The notes beneath the pieces are model-generated. The model had not been told where the DNA came from and made no database searches. It saw nothing but the letters and a program-made list of their open reading frames with translations. This document shows, one piece after another, positions 45,435 to 54,892 of a DNA stretch of 64,000 nt (within the stretch, counting starts at the first letter, position 1; each line of letters opens with the position of its first letter). Both the position numbers and the translations under genes were made by a program. This DNA is from Massilia horti (lineage in GTDB: Bacteria > Pseudomonadota > Gammaproteobacteria > Burkholderiales > Burkholderiaceae_D), in the NCBI RefSeq assembly GCF_004614195.1, contig NZ_SPUM01000007.1:33330-97329 (forward strand), read 5' to 3'.

Positions 45435-45659
45435 ATGCACACGCAATTTGAACGATTGGCAATGGAGGTATTGCAGCTCACGCCAGACGAGCGTGAAGCC
45501 TTTGTTCAGCTGCTTGTCGCCAGTCTGGAAGAGGACGTTACAAGCGATGACGCGCTCGCGGCGGAGGTTGAGCGCCGCAACGCGGATGTTGAGTGCGCAG
45601 TGACTCAAGTCATTCCGATGCATGAGGCATTGGCTTCGGTGCGCGCCGGCTTGAAGTGA
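45435..45659 (+). CDS. Addiction-module antitoxin-like protein without partner
   Basis: 74 residues resembling the putative addiction-module component family (Unstab_antitox): LAMEVLQLTPDEREAFVQLL, then an acidic middle part. ATG 45435 has GAGGGAG upstream; the frame from 45285 is longer but not supported. Normally a RelE-like toxin gene follows directly, yet here the next gene is on the opposite strand 35 bases away. It may be an orphan antitoxin or the survivor of a deleted module. Confidence 0.7.
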   Translation: MHTQFERLAMEVLQLTPDEREAFVQLLVASLEEDVTSDDALAAEVERRNADVECAVTQVIPMHEALASVRAGLK

Positions 45660-45693
45660 AGCTGGCAATCGTTCCGGCCGCCTGCCAGCCCCA

Positions 45694-46875
45694 TCAATGA
45701 AACGCCGTTTGCCCGTTTCCGTACTGGCTGTGCAAGCTACGCAGGTACGCCAGCTTGGCCGAATATACTTCCTTGTTGTCACGCCGCGTACTGGTGTCGT
45801 ACGCCAGCGCGAGCTGTTCGCGTGCCTGCTTGGCGTCGCCCAGGCGCAGGCAAGCGACCGCCAGCCAGAAGTGGAATTCGTCGTTGTAGGGTGCGCGCTT
45901 GACCTCGCGTGTGAACAGCGCCTTGGCCGCCGCGAACTCGCCGTGCTCGAGTGCCAACATCCCCTCATTAAAGAACTTGAATGGCGGGTTGGGTTCGATT
46001 TGCGCTATGCGCGCAGTCATCGCGGCCGCTTCTTGCTGCTTGCCCAGGCGGTTCAGCACCGGCACCAGGTTTTGCATCACAACCACGTTCTCCGGCTCGC
46101 GCGCGAGCACGGCAAGGAAGACCCGTTCGGCCTGAACCAGCTCGCCTTTGCGCTGGTAAATTACGCCCAGGGTGTTGTATGCCTGCCCCAGTGCCGGCTG
46201 CTGGGTGAGCGCCGCGCGCGCCCACCAGTAGGCGTCGTCAACGCGGTTTTGCACCAGCGCCTCGGCGGCGCGGTTATTCATGTACATGGCGATGATGTCC
46301 GTTTCTTCCAGTTCCCGGCTGTGGAACTTGCTGGCTTCGTCCGGCGGCAAGAAGTCGATGGTCAGCGTGCGCGTCAGGTTCGAGCCGCGTAGCAAATCGT
46401 CGGAGCGCTGGCCCAGGCTCAGGTTGACGTGCGAGCTGACCAGGTAAAGCGCGCCATTGCGGGTCCAGTTCTCTTCCACGAAGACGTGGTTGTAGCGCAC
46501 CTTCATGCCCAGTTCCTTGGCAAAGGCGGCAGTCATGATCACCAGTGACAGGCAATTGCCCGAACGCGCCGCATAGGTCTGGGCGGCGGTGCGGGTTATG
46601 GAGGATTCATATTCGAGCATCAGGTCGCCCTTCGAGTACAGGGCGTCCACCAGCCCGTTCTCCGAACCTTTTTTACGCAGGTGAGTGGCAAAGGCCGCGC
46701 TGCGCAGGTAGGCCTGCATCTCGGGACTGAGGGTGAACAGGTCGCCGGCGCCCACCGGTTCGGACGGGGCGGCGAAGGCGGTGTCCTGGAACAGGCCCTC
46801 GATGCGTGGCGCTTCGTACCGGACGCTGGCGCATCCGGTCAACAGGAACAGCAGCAGACAAGTCCAGGTTTTCAT
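45694..46875 (-). CDS. TPR lipoprotein with transglutaminase-like core
   Basis: 393 residues. The lipoprotein signal is MKTWTCLLLFLLTGCAS. Residues about 85-190 contain SGNCLSLVIMTAAFAKELGM, matching the Cys-containing helix of transglutaminase-like peptidase folds, followed by VRYNHVFVEE (possible His). Residues about 210-390 are TPR units (AYNTLGVIYQRKGELVQAER; FHFWLAVACLRLGDAKQARE). Secretion to the periplasm with lipid anchoring is expected. ATG 46875 follows GGAGGG; the long extension to 47181 is antisense noise from the next gene. Similar proteins are common in Burkholderiales, function unknown. Confidence 0.78.
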   Translation of the reverse strand: MKTWTCLLLFLLTGCASVRYEAPRIEGLFQDTAFAAPSEPVGAGDLFTLSPEMQAYLRSAAFATHLRKKGSENGLVDALYSKGDLMLEYESSITRTAAQTYAARSGNCLSLVIMTAAFAKELGMKVRYNHVFVEENWTRNGALYLVSSHVNLSLGQRSDDLLRGSNLTRTLTIDFLPPDEASKFHSRELEETDIIAMYMNNRAAEALVQNRVDDAYWWARAALTQQPALGQAYNTLGVIYQRKGELVQAERVFLAVLAREPENVVVMQNLVPVLNRLGKQQEAAAMTARIAQIEPNPPFKFFNEGMLALEHGEFAAAKALFTREVKRAPYNDEFHFWLAVACLRLGDAKQAREQLALAYDTSTRRDNKEVYSAKLAYLRSLHSQYGNGQTAFH

Positions 46876-46937
46876 CCTTCCCTCCGGTAAAGACGCTTTG
46901 GAGAAAGTATCTGACCGTAAAGGGAGGATGTCAAAGA

Positions 46938-47795
46938 CTATCGGTCGTCGTGGAAGGCCTCGTGCATATCGTCCAGCAGTTCCACCGTTTCGTCCTCCGA
47001 CAGGCCAAGCCACGCGCAGGCACGGGCGCCGCCCTTGTTCCACTCGAGCGATTCGGCATGGGCCAGGTATTTGCTGATCGCACGCTCGGCCAGCAGCGAC
47101 AGCGCGACCAGCGCGCCCAGGCCCTTTTCGGTGGCGGGATCGTCGAGCACCGTATAGTCGTGGTGGTGCAGGATCGCCCACGCAATATCGCCCGACAGGC
47201 CCCAGGTGCGCGCCAGCAGGCAGCCGACCGCGGCGTGGCTGGTGTTGTGGCGCGCCTCTTCCAGCGCGGTGAACGGCAGCTCGCGCTCGGCGGTGGCGGC
47301 GGCGAAGGTGGCGCCGTAGTCGGGAAAGCGCTCCATCAGGAGCGGCACGCCGGTGTCGCAGAACAGGCCGAAGGTGTGGGCGACGTCGGGCGCGCCCACG
47401 CGCAGGCGGCGCGACAGGAACGCCATCGCCTGCGCGCGCCGGGTCGAGAGATCCCAGAAGTTGGCCAGGGCGGCGCCGGCGGCCGGTATCGCGTGGCGCG
47501 CCAGCAGTCCGGTCATCAGCGACGCGACCTGGTTAATGCCAAGGAACAGGATCGCCTGCTCGATCGATTGGGCGCGGCGGCCCCCGTAAAACGGCGAGTT
47601 GGCCAGCTTGAGCAGCGCGCCGGACATGCCGACATCGCTCGCCACGATGCGCGCGATCGCTTCCGGCGACGGGCTGCTTGCCGCCAGTTCACGCTGCAGG
47701 TCGGCCAACAGGCTGGGGCGGGGAGGGATGCGGATCGACTTGATCAGGGCGTCGACCTGGTCGGCTGGCTTGGCCGCGGCGGCTGCTGTGTTCAT
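46938..47795 (-). CDS. HDOD-domain protein
   Basis: 285 residues. The HDOD domain begins IPPRPSLLADLQRELAASSP and contains SDVGMSGALLKLANSPFYGG and SIEQAILFLGINQVASLMTG, which are diagnostic. The later AILHHHDYTVL part belongs to the degenerate HD fold. HDOD proteins act as signalling adaptors in motility, cyclic-di-GMP or stress control. The start at 47795 removes an upstream extension (to 48011) with no domain similarity. Cytoplasmic; genome neighbours give no clear partner. Confidence 0.82.
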   Translation of the reverse strand: MNTAAAAAKPADQVDALIKSIRIPPRPSLLADLQRELAASSPSPEAIARIVASDVGMSGALLKLANSPFYGGRRAQSIEQAILFLGINQVASLMTGLLARHAIPAAGAALANFWDLSTRRAQAMAFLSRRLRVGAPDVAHTFGLFCDTGVPLLMERFPDYGATFAAATAERELPFTALEEARHNTSHAAVGCLLARTWGLSGDIAWAILHHHDYTVLDDPATEKGLGALVALSLLAERAISKYLAHAESLEWNKGGARACAWLGLSEDETVELLDDMHEAFHDDR

Positions 47796-47953
47796 TGGGA
47801 GCGGAAAAAAGGTCGTGCTGCTGGGAAACTCATTAAGCTCGTCACTATAAACCAGACAACATGGGGTTGCACCCGATATGGTCAATTTGTTGCTAAATCG
47901 TACGAACATCGCGTGCGAACGGTGTTGCTGCGCAGCCGTTATAGAATCTGGGC

Positions 47954-48529
47954 ATGAGCAATTCCATCCTTGCCGGCATCGATTTCGCCGCGCCCTCGGA
48001 GCTGGTGGCACGCCAGCTGATCGGCGTCACCCTGCTGGTCGACGGCGTCGGCGGGCGCATCGTCGAGACCGAGGCCTATGACCGCGAAGACCCCGCCTCG
48101 CACGCGCACGTCGGGCCCACCGAACGCAACGAAGCCATGTTCGGCCCGCCCGCGCACGCCTACGTCTACCGCTCGTACGGGATCCACTGGTGCCTGAACT
48201 TCGTGTGCCGCGAAGTGGGCCACGGCGCCGGGGTGCTGATCCGCGCCCTCGAGCCGGTCGCCGGCATCCGGGTGATGCGCGCGCGCCGTCATACCGACCA
48301 GGACCGGCTGCTGTGCTCCGGGCCGGGCAAGCTGTGCCAGGCGCTCGGGGTCACGCGCGCACATAACGGAATGTCGCTGGCGGCGCCCCCATTCGAGCTG
48401 TGGCCGGCGCCGGAGGGGATGGAAGTGGTGGCAGGGCCGCGCATCGGGATTTCGAAGGCGGTCGAGGTGCCGTGGCGCTTCGGGCTGGCCGGCTCGCGTT
48501 ACGTGAGCCGGCCGTTTCGGCGACACTAA
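47954..48529 (+). CDS. DNA-3-methyladenine glycosylase (Mpg/AAG type)
   Basis: 191 residues of the alkyladenine-DNA glycosylase family. Signature blocks are [17 protein letters not shown], with the catalytic Glu in the VETEAY part, and [14 protein letters not shown] with the intercalating Tyr region. It removes 3-methyladenine and hypoxanthine from DNA. Together with ada, the oxygenase and the deoxyinosine glycosylase it is one of four base-damage genes in the window, though not linked to them in an operon. Confidence 0.92.
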   Translation: MSNSILAGIDFAAPSELVARQLIGVTLLVDGVGGRIVETEAYDREDPASHAHVGPTERNEAMFGPPAHAYVYRSYGIHWCLNFVCREVGHGAGVLIRALEPVAGIRVMRARRHTDQDRLLCSGPGKLCQALGVTRAHNGMSLAAPPFELWPAPEGMEVVAGPRIGISKAVEVPWRFGLAGSRYVSRPFRRH

Positions 48530-48545
48530 CCGGCCGTTTCGGCGG

Positions 48546-50258
48546 CTAGCCGACCGCGCCCCGTCCGCGCGCCGCCGTGCCTGCCGGGGTGGGCAGCGCA
48601 CGCCGCGCGCCGCGCATCGGGCTGTCGGGCGCGCGCCGCTCGACCGGCGCCACGAATTCCTCGTCCTCCAGCTCATCTTCCGCATCCGGCGCGCTGCTGG
48701 CCTCGGGCGCCGCGTCTTCGATCTGGAACACCGATACCGCCTGGGCCAGGTTCACCGTCTGCTCGTGCAGGCTCTCGGCCGCGGCCGCGGCCTGTTCGAC
48801 CAGCGCCGCGTTCTGCTGGGTCATGTCGTCCATCTGCCCGACCGCGCGGTTCACTTCCGCGATGCCGTCCGCCTGCTCGGTGCTGGCCACGCTGATGCGC
48901 TCGATGATGTCGTTGACCTGGCGGACCGAGGCCACGATGCTGCCCATGCTGGCGCCGGCTTCGTTGACCGAGGCGGCGCCGCCGTCGATGATCTTGACCG
49001 AGTCGGCGATCAGGGCCTTGATTTCCTTGGCCGCCGCGGCCGAGCGCTGGGCCAGGGTGCGCACCTCGGCGGCTACCACCGCAAAGCCGCGGCCCTGTTC
49101 GCCGGCGCGCGCCGCTTCCACCGCCGCGTTCAGGGCCAGGATATTGGTCTGGAACGAGATGCCGTCGATTACACCGATGATCTCGACGATCTTGCGCGAG
49201 CTGGCCTTGATCGATTCCATCGTGGTCACCGCGCGCTCCACCGCGACCCCGCCGCCGGCCGCCAGCCGCGCCGCATCGGCCGCCAGCTCGGTGGCCAGGC
49301 GCGCGTTGTTGGCGTTGTCCTTGACCGCCACCGTCAGGGTCTCCATCGCGCTCGCGGTCTGCTCGAGCGAGCCGGCCTGCAGCTCGGTCCGGGTCGACAG
49401 GTCGAGGTTGCCGGTGGCGATCTCCTTGGAGGCGGTATCGATCGAGCGCACCGCATCGAGGATGCTGCGCAGCGTCGTGTTCAGGGTGCCGATCGTGTGG
49501 TCGAGCGCGCGCGAGGTCTCCGCGATCTCGTCGCGGCCGTCGCTGGCGGCCACTTTGGTCAGGCGCCCTTCGGCCAGGTCGCCGACCGCCTGCGATATAA
49601 CGTGGATATCGCGCAGCATCGCGCGCCGCACCAGCATCGTGACCACCAGCGACAGCCCGATCGACAGCAGCACCAGCGCGGCCATCGTGGCGCCGAGCAT
49701 GCGGAACTCGTCCTTGGCGGCCGTGTACGCGCGCTCGGACAGCGTCTTCTCCAACGCCTGCAGCTGCGCCAGCTGGGCGCCCAGCGTGACGAATTCCTTC
49801 TCCGCCTTCTGCATCGAGTTGGTGGCGATCGACTGGTCGACCTGGGCCAAATCGATGGTCTCGGTGACGCCCTTGCGGTAGGCGGCCAGCGCCGCGATCG
49901 AGGCGTCGACCAGTTTGCGCTCGGCCGGATCGGATACCTTGCCCAGCTCGGCCAGCTGCTTGCCGATCGAGGCGTGCTTGCGGCCGATGTCGGCGATCAG
50001 GGCATCGAGCCGGGCCTTGGCGAAGCTGCCGTTGATCCAGGCCAGCAGCTGGTAGATGTTCGCGTGCGCGAACTTGGCGTCGCCGGCCACGTCGGCGGCC
50101 GCCTTCAGGCGCGCGGCGCGCACCTGCACCATGTTCTCGAGCGAGGCGTTCTGGCGCACCATCCCGTAATACGACGCGCCAGAGATTAGCGTCAGCAGAA
50201 CCAGCACTAGCCCCGGCGCCAACAGCAGCTTCGGGCCAATCCGCAGTTTTCTCAACAT
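48546..50258 (-). CDS. Methyl-accepting chemotaxis protein
   Basis: 570 residues. TM1 is at about residues 12-33. A periplasmic four-helix-bundle domain follows (about 34-190), then TM2 ([20 protein letters not shown]), HAMP, and the signalling domain. The hairpin tip is [20 protein letters not shown] with [13 protein letters not shown]. The C-terminal tail is Pro/acidic and lacks an NWETF-like CheR pentapeptide. It relays periplasmic signals to CheA. The small Cache protein gene lies 58 bases upstream on the same strand with an intervening hairpin, so the pair may form one receptor system. Confidence 0.92.
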   Translation of the reverse strand: MLRKLRIGPKLLLAPGLVLVLLTLISGASYYGMVRQNASLENMVQVRAARLKAAADVAGDAKFAHANIYQLLAWINGSFAKARLDALIADIGRKHASIGKQLAELGKVSDPAERKLVDASIAALAAYRKGVTETIDLAQVDQSIATNSMQKAEKEFVTLGAQLAQLQALEKTLSERAYTAAKDEFRMLGATMAALVLLSIGLSLVVTMLVRRAMLRDIHVISQAVGDLAEGRLTKVAASDGRDEIAETSRALDHTIGTLNTTLRSILDAVRSIDTASKEIATGNLDLSTRTELQAGSLEQTASAMETLTVAVKDNANNARLATELAADAARLAAGGGVAVERAVTTMESIKASSRKIVEIIGVIDGISFQTNILALNAAVEAARAGEQGRGFAVVAAEVRTLAQRSAAAAKEIKALIADSVKIIDGGAASVNEAGASMGSIVASVRQVNDIIERISVASTEQADGIAEVNRAVGQMDDMTQQNAALVEQAAAAAESLHEQTVNLAQAVSVFQIEDAAPEASSAPDAEDELEDEEFVAPVERRAPDSPMRGARRALPTPAGTAARGRGAVG

Positions 50259-50275
50259 CCTGGACTCCCGTCAGA

Positions 50276-50306
50276 CGAAAACCAAAGCGGCCCGCACTTG
50301 GGCCGC
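50276..50306 (-). terminator. Intrinsic terminator or attenuator between Cache and MCP genes
   Basis: GCGGCCC / GGGCCGC with a 6-base loop at 50287-50306 is followed on the minus strand by TTTGGTTTTC. It ends the Cache gene message, but the T tract is interrupted, so partial read-through into the MCP gene is likely. Confidence 0.7.
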
Positions 50307-50316
50307 GTCTTCAGGC

Positions 50317-50775
50317 TCACTTCTTGTAGATGCCCGCTTCCAGCACCACGTCGTCGACCCGCAGGATGTAGGTCGTCTTCGGTTCGATCTTGCCCGACTT
50401 CGGATTCTTGTACTGGTAGTCGACCCAGCCTTTGCCCTTGGCCGCGGCCAGCTCGATGATCTCGCGCCGGTATTTCTTGCCGTTGGCGTCGGGCACGTCG
50501 GTCAGGTCCTTGCCGATGATCGAGGCGTTGTACGGATGGGCCAGCACGATCCCGGTCTTGATGTCGCGCATGTCCACGTACAGTTCGCCCTGGCAAAAGT
50601 CGGGGTCCTTGGCGTTGATTTTCTTCATCATTTCGTCCTTGCCTTTGGACTTGATGAAGGCGGCGCCGCGTTCGGTCATCGCAATCGCGTCCTCTTTGGT
50701 CGGGTTGTCGTTGGCCAGTGCGGTCGTGCAGGCGAGCCCCAGGCACAGGGCGGTGGCGGTGGCGAGCAGCTTCAT
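50317..50775 (-). CDS. Periplasmic single-Cache-domain protein
   Basis: 152 residues. A signal peptide (cut near ALAND) is followed by one Cache-type sensory domain: FIKSKGKDEMMKKINA, then YVDMRDIKTGIVLAHPYN and GKGWVDYQYKNPKSGKIEP, as in sCache/Cache_2 proteins. No membrane segment beyond the signal, so it is a soluble periplasmic ligand-binding protein. The frame to 51066 is not used since ATG 50775 with GGAAAG upstream starts the signal peptide. Placed directly before the chemoreceptor gene, it may present ligands to it. Confidence 0.85.
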   Translation of the reverse strand: MKLLATATALCLGLACTTALANDNPTKEDAIAMTERGAAFIKSKGKDEMMKKINAKDPDFCQGELYVDMRDIKTGIVLAHPYNASIIGKDLTDVPDANGKKYRREIIELAAAKGKGWVDYQYKNPKSGKIEPKTTYILRVDDVVLEAGIYKK

Positions 50776-51050
50776 GTGGTCTTTCCTTTCAGAGTCCCGT
50801 TGGCAAAAGTTGCTTAAGTGCATTGCGTACTGTACGCCGCACTGCCGATCGGCAATTTGCGATCGCGCAAACTGCATGGCGGAAATCCACTTGATGTATT
50901 TACTCAAATCTTTTTTGTTCCTTGGAGAAATCTTCCGTTGATTTCGGGCAATTCGTCCCGGATGGCAGGCTTCTATCATGAAATTCCTGCCGGCAATTCT
51001 TCGTTCAAGAATGCATGACGGCCCATCTTTCCCTCTTCCCGGAGAATGAC

Positions 51051-52460
51051 GTGACCACCGAAGCAACCGCCCCCAAGTTCAAGCCCTTCACCCGTCAGAC
51101 GATCACCCAGGCGCGCCAGTGGCAATGGCTGGCGCCCGAACTGCAGGAAGCAGTCCAGGTCATCTCGCACGTGTTGCCGTTTCGCACCAACCAGTACGTC
51201 CTCGACCAGTTGATCGACTGGAGCAACGTGCCGGACGACCCGATCTACCGCCTGGTCTTCCCGCACCGCGACATGCTGCCCGCCAGGGAATACGAACAGC
51301 TGCGCGACCTGGTACTGCACAAAAAGGACGAGGCCGCAATCGCCAAACTGGTGCACGAGATCCGGATGCGCATGAACCCGCACCCGGCCGGCCAGATGAC
51401 CCACAACGTGCCGCGCGTGAACGACGCCCCGCTCAAGGGCCTGCAGCACAAGTACAAGGAGACCGTGCTGTTCTTCCCGAGCTCGGGCCAGACCTGCCAC
51501 GCCTACTGCACCTTCTGCTTCCGCTGGCCGCAGTTCGTCGGCATGGACGAACTCAAGTTCGACGCGCGCGAAACCACCGAGCTCGTGTCCTACCTCGAGA
51601 CCCATCCCGACGTGACCGACGTCTTGATCACCGGCGGCGACCCGATGATCATGAACACCCGCTCGCTGGCCGAGTTCATCGAGCCGCTGCTGGGCCCGAA
51701 GCTTGCGCACATCCAGAACATCCGCATCGGCACCAAGTCGGTCGCCTACTGGCCGCAGCGCTACGTGTCGGACAAGGACAGCGACGACCTGATGCGCCTG
51801 TTCGAGAAGGTGGTCAGGGCCGGCAAGAACCTGGCCGTGATGGGCCACTACAACCACGCGGTCGAACTGCGCAGCGCGGTCGCGCAGCAGGCGGTCAAGC
51901 GCATCGTCGGCACCGGCGCCACGCTGCGCATGCAGGGGCCCCTGATCCGCCACATCAACGAAGACCCGAAGAGCTGGGCCGAGCTGTGGACCACCGGCGT
52001 GCGCCTGGGCGCGATTCCGTACTATATGTTCGTCGAGCGCGACACCGGCCCGCGCGAGTATTTCGCGCTGCCGCTGGCGCGCGCGCACGAGATCTTCCAG
52101 GCCGCCTATTCGATGGTCTCCGGCCTGTCGCGCACCGTGCGCGGGCCGTCGATGAGCGCGTTCCCGGGCAAGGTCGTGATCGACGGCGTGGTCACGATCA
52201 ATGGCGAAAAGCTGTTCGCGCTGCAGTTCCTCCAGGCCCGCAACCCGGAGTGGGTCAGGAAGCCCTTCTTCGCCAGGTACGACCCCGACGCCACCTGGCT
52301 CGACCACCTCAAGCCGGCCTTCGGCAGGCAGAAGTTCTTCTTCGAAGCCGAAGAAGGCGAAGCGAGCTTGCACGGCCCGGCGGGGCGCGTGATCCCGATC
52401 GCCCAGGCGCCGCGCCAGAACGACCGGCGTGCCAGCGACACCCAGCCGGATGCCGCCTGA
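51051..52460 (+). CDS. KamA-family radical SAM enzyme (lysine 2,3-aminomutase-like)
   Basis: 469 residues from GTG 51051, which has GGAGA 5 bases before it; an in-frame ATG at 51015 would add 12 residues but has no ribosome site. The radical SAM cluster motif CHAYCTFC is near residue 165, preceded by FFPSSGQT and followed by DVLITGGDPMIMN. The KamA fold binds PLP as well. Classical enzymes turn L-lysine to beta-lysine; whether that is the reaction here is not determined. It is co-oriented with the MFS and FAH genes. Confidence 0.82.
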   Translation: MTTEATAPKFKPFTRQTITQARQWQWLAPELQEAVQVISHVLPFRTNQYVLDQLIDWSNVPDDPIYRLVFPHRDMLPAREYEQLRDLVLHKKDEAAIAKLVHEIRMRMNPHPAGQMTHNVPRVNDAPLKGLQHKYKETVLFFPSSGQTCHAYCTFCFRWPQFVGMDELKFDARETTELVSYLETHPDVTDVLITGGDPMIMNTRSLAEFIEPLLGPKLAHIQNIRIGTKSVAYWPQRYVSDKDSDDLMRLFEKVVRAGKNLAVMGHYNHAVELRSAVAQQAVKRIVGTGATLRMQGPLIRHINEDPKSWAELWTTGVRLGAIPYYMFVERDTGPREYFALPLARAHEIFQAAYSMVSGLSRTVRGPSMSAFPGKVVIDGVVTINGEKLFALQFLQARNPEWVRKPFFARYDPDATWLDHLKPAFGRQKFFFEAEEGEASLHGPAGRVIPIAQAPRQNDRRASDTQPDAA

Positions 52461-52479
52461 GTTCTGACGGACCCGCACC

Positions 52480-53784
52480 ATGACCCCGGAGACGAATGAA
52501 CCGCCGCGCCTTTCCGGCCTGGCGGTTTTTTTCTACGTGTTCCTGCCGTTCGCGCTCGGGCACTTCCTGTCCTCGATGCTGCGCAACGTGAACGCGGTGC
52601 TGGCGCCCAGCCTGGTGCATTCGCTCGCGCTCACCCCCGGCGAACTTGGCCTGTTGACCAGCGCGTTCTTCTTCTCGTTCGCGCTGGTCCAGCTGCCGGT
52701 CGGGATCGCGCTCGATCGCTTTGGCCCACGCATCGTGCAGCTGGTGCTGATGCTGCTCGGCTCGGTCGGGGTGCTGATGTTCGCCCGTGGCCAGACCTTC
52801 ACCCATCTGTTGATCGCACGCGCCGTGATGGGCTTTGGTCTGGGCGGATGCTTCATGTCCGCGGTCAAGGCCATTTCGACCTGGATCGCGCCCAAGCGCC
52901 TGCCATCGGTGCACGGCTACCTGATCGCGATCGGCGGGCTGGGCGCGGCCACCGCCACCATGCCGGTGCGCCTGGTGCTGCAGTACACCGACTGGCGCGG
53001 CCTGTTTGCCGTGCTGGGCGGACTGACCGCCTGCTGCGGCCTGCTGATCGTGCTGCTTGTGCCGCTTTGCAAAGGCAACGCCAATGCCAAGGCGCCGACC
53101 CTGCAGTCGATCGTCGACGTCTACCGCCACCCGGCGTTTCGCACCACCGTTTCACTGGTACTGGTGCCGCACACGGTCTTTTTCGGCATCCAGGGGCTGT
53201 GGATCGGGCGCTGGCTGGCGGACGTGGCGCGCTTTCCCGATTCGGCCGTGGCCTACCTGCTGTATCTGAGCATGGCGGCGGTGATCTTCGGCGCAATCGC
53301 GGTGGGCATGATCACCGAATGGGCCGGCCGGCGCGGCTTGCTGCCGCTCGACGTGGCCGGGATCGGAGTGGCGCTGTTCGTACTGGTCCAGGTGGCGCTG
53401 GTGGTGAGCTACACGCCCAGCCTGCAGCTGCTGTCGGTGCTGTTCACGCTGGTGGGCACGATCACCGGCATCGAGTACGCGATCGTGGCGCAGACCATGC
53501 CCAAGGAGCTGACCGGGCGCGCGGCCACCTGCCTGAACCTGCTCATCTTCATCGGCGCATTCGTGGTGCAGGCGGGTTTCGGCCAACTGGTCGGGCTCTG
53601 GCACCCGGACCGCTTCGGCCACTACCCGGTGCTGGCGTACCGCGTCGCGTTCGCGGCGCTCGTGCTGCTGCAACTGCCCGGCCTGGTGCGCCACTTCCTT
53701 CGCAGGCGTCCGGTACAATGCCAGATCGCTTTGCTCGCAAATAAGGAAGATTATGAGATTGGTTCGCTACGGTCGTCCCGGTAA
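52480..53784 (+). CDS. MFS transporter
   Basis: 434 residues with 12 hydrophobic segments. The MFS loop motif is GIALDRFGPR between TM2 and TM3, and the second half has GMITEWAGRRG. The family carries organic acids, amino acids or drugs by proton-coupled transport. It follows the KamA gene by 19 bases and its last 32 bases overlap the next gene, so it is part of one operon. The last stretch after RRRP is hydrophilic and is the overlap-coded tail. Substrate unknown; likely linked to the KamA product. Confidence 0.88.
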   Translation: MTPETNEPPRLSGLAVFFYVFLPFALGHFLSSMLRNVNAVLAPSLVHSLALTPGELGLLTSAFFFSFALVQLPVGIALDRFGPRIVQLVLMLLGSVGVLMFARGQTFTHLLIARAVMGFGLGGCFMSAVKAISTWIAPKRLPSVHGYLIAIGGLGAATATMPVRLVLQYTDWRGLFAVLGGLTACCGLLIVLLVPLCKGNANAKAPTLQSIVDVYRHPAFRTTVSLVLVPHTVFFGIQGLWIGRWLADVARFPDSAVAYLLYLSMAAVIFGAIAVGMITEWAGRRGLLPLDVAGIGVALFVLVQVALVVSYTPSLQLLSVLFTLVGTITGIEYAIVAQTMPKELTGRAATCLNLLIFIGAFVVQAGFGQLVGLWHPDRFGHYPVLAYRVAFAALVLLQLPGLVRHFLRRRPVQCQIALLANKEDYEIGSLRSSR

Positions 53785-54604
53785 GGAAAAACCGGGACTG
53801 GTGGACGAGGAAGGGCGGCTGCGTGACCTGTCGGGCGTCATCCCCGACATCGACGCATCCGTCCTTTCCGACCGTGTCCTGCGCAAGATCGCCAGGATCG
53901 ACTACAAGACCCTGCCGCTGGTGCGCAGCACGCCGCGCTTCGGCGTGCCGGTCAAGGGTATCGGCAAATTCATCGGCATCGGCATGAACTACTCGGACCA
54001 CGCGGCCGAAATCAACGCCCCGATCCCGAAAGAGCCGATCATGTTCATGAAGGCCATCAGCTGCCTGTCCGGCCCCGACGACCCGATCCAGCTGCCCAAA
54101 GGCTCGAAGAAGACCGACTGGGAAGTGGAGCTCGGTGTGGTGATCGGCACCCGCGCGCAGCACGTGAGCGAGGAGGACGCGCTCAAGCACGTCGCCGGCT
54201 ATTGCGTGGTCAACGACGTGTCCGAGCGCGCCTTCCAGTTCGAGATGGGCTCGCAGTGGGACAAGGGCAAGGGCTGCGACACCTTCGGTCCGGTCGGCCC
54301 GTGGCTGGTCACCCGCGACGAAGTCTACGACGTGCAGGACCTGAACATGTACCTGGAGCTGAACGGCAAGCGCATGCAGACCGGGAACACCTCCAGCATG
54401 ATCTTCAGCGTGGCGCAGATCGTCAGCTACGTCTCGCGCTTCATGACGCTGGAACCGGGCGACATCATCTGCACCGGCACCCCTCCGGGCGTGGGCCACG
54501 GCCGCGCGCCGCAGCGCTACCTCAAGAAAGGCGATACGCTGCGCCTCGGGATTGAGGGGCTGGGCGAGCAGCAGCAGGAAGTGCTGGCGTTCCCGAAGGC
54601 TTGA
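53753..54604 (+). CDS. Fumarylacetoacetate-hydrolase-family enzyme
   Basis: 283 residues. The N-terminal part MRLVRYGRPGKEKPGLVDEE is typical of ureidoglycolate-lyase/2,4-diketo-3-deoxyfuconate-hydrolase-like members. The C-terminal FAH core has GIGMNYSDHAAE, the metal ligands around DWEVELGVVIG, SERAFQFE and the C-terminal TGTPPGVGHG. It cleaves or hydrates a 2-keto or 3-oxo acid with Mg2+. The ATG at 53753 lies inside the MFS gene with GGAAG at good spacing. Reaction is not certain; several FAH-fold enzymes share these motifs. Confidence 0.87.
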   Translation: MRLVRYGRPGKEKPGLVDEEGRLRDLSGVIPDIDASVLSDRVLRKIARIDYKTLPLVRSTPRFGVPVKGIGKFIGIGMNYSDHAAEINAPIPKEPIMFMKAISCLSGPDDPIQLPKGSKKTDWEVELGVVIGTRAQHVSEEDALKHVAGYCVVNDVSERAFQFEMGSQWDKGKGCDTFGPVGPWLVTRDEVYDVQDLNMYLELNGKRMQTGNTSSMIFSVAQIVSYVSRFMTLEPGDIICTGTPPGVGHGRAPQRYLKKGDTLRLGIEGLGEQQQEVLAFPKA

Positions 54605-54605
54605 A

Positions 54606-54723
54606 CGTAGGGTGGGCGGCTATGCGCCCACGCGTTCAAACAGAGCGTGAATTACCGAACGCACTGAACTTGGCTGCGGCACTGCTGGCTGGACGCGTGG
54701 GCGGGAGACCCGCCCACCCTACG
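54606..54723. repeat. REPIN-like inverted repeat, copy B
   Basis: 118 bases beginning CGTAGGGTGGGCGG and ending CCGCCCACCCTACG in imperfect palindrome. It uses the GGGTGGGCG variant of the arm rather than the GGGTGCGCACC form. It is 48 bases before copy C and directly follows the FAH gene. Confidence 0.8.
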
Positions 54724-54771
54724 GCGCTCGCATCCCGCCGGCGCTGCCGTCCGCCAGCACACATGACATAA

Positions 54772-54877
54772 CGTAGGGTGCGCACCTGTGCGCACGCGGT
54801 CATCGCATCCTGACTTGCGGCTCCTGCTTCACTACGCGACCTTCGCGAACCGCGTGCGCACAGGTGCGCACCCTACG
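54772..54877. repeat. REPIN-like inverted repeat, copy C
   Basis: 106 bases with 29-base perfect terminal arms at 54772-54800 and 54849-54877 around a 48-base centre. It differs from copy D (56922-57027) at about 6 positions. It lies 15 bases downstream of the aminotransferase stop. Confidence 0.93.
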
Positions 54878-54892
54878 ACGTGCATGCCTGAC

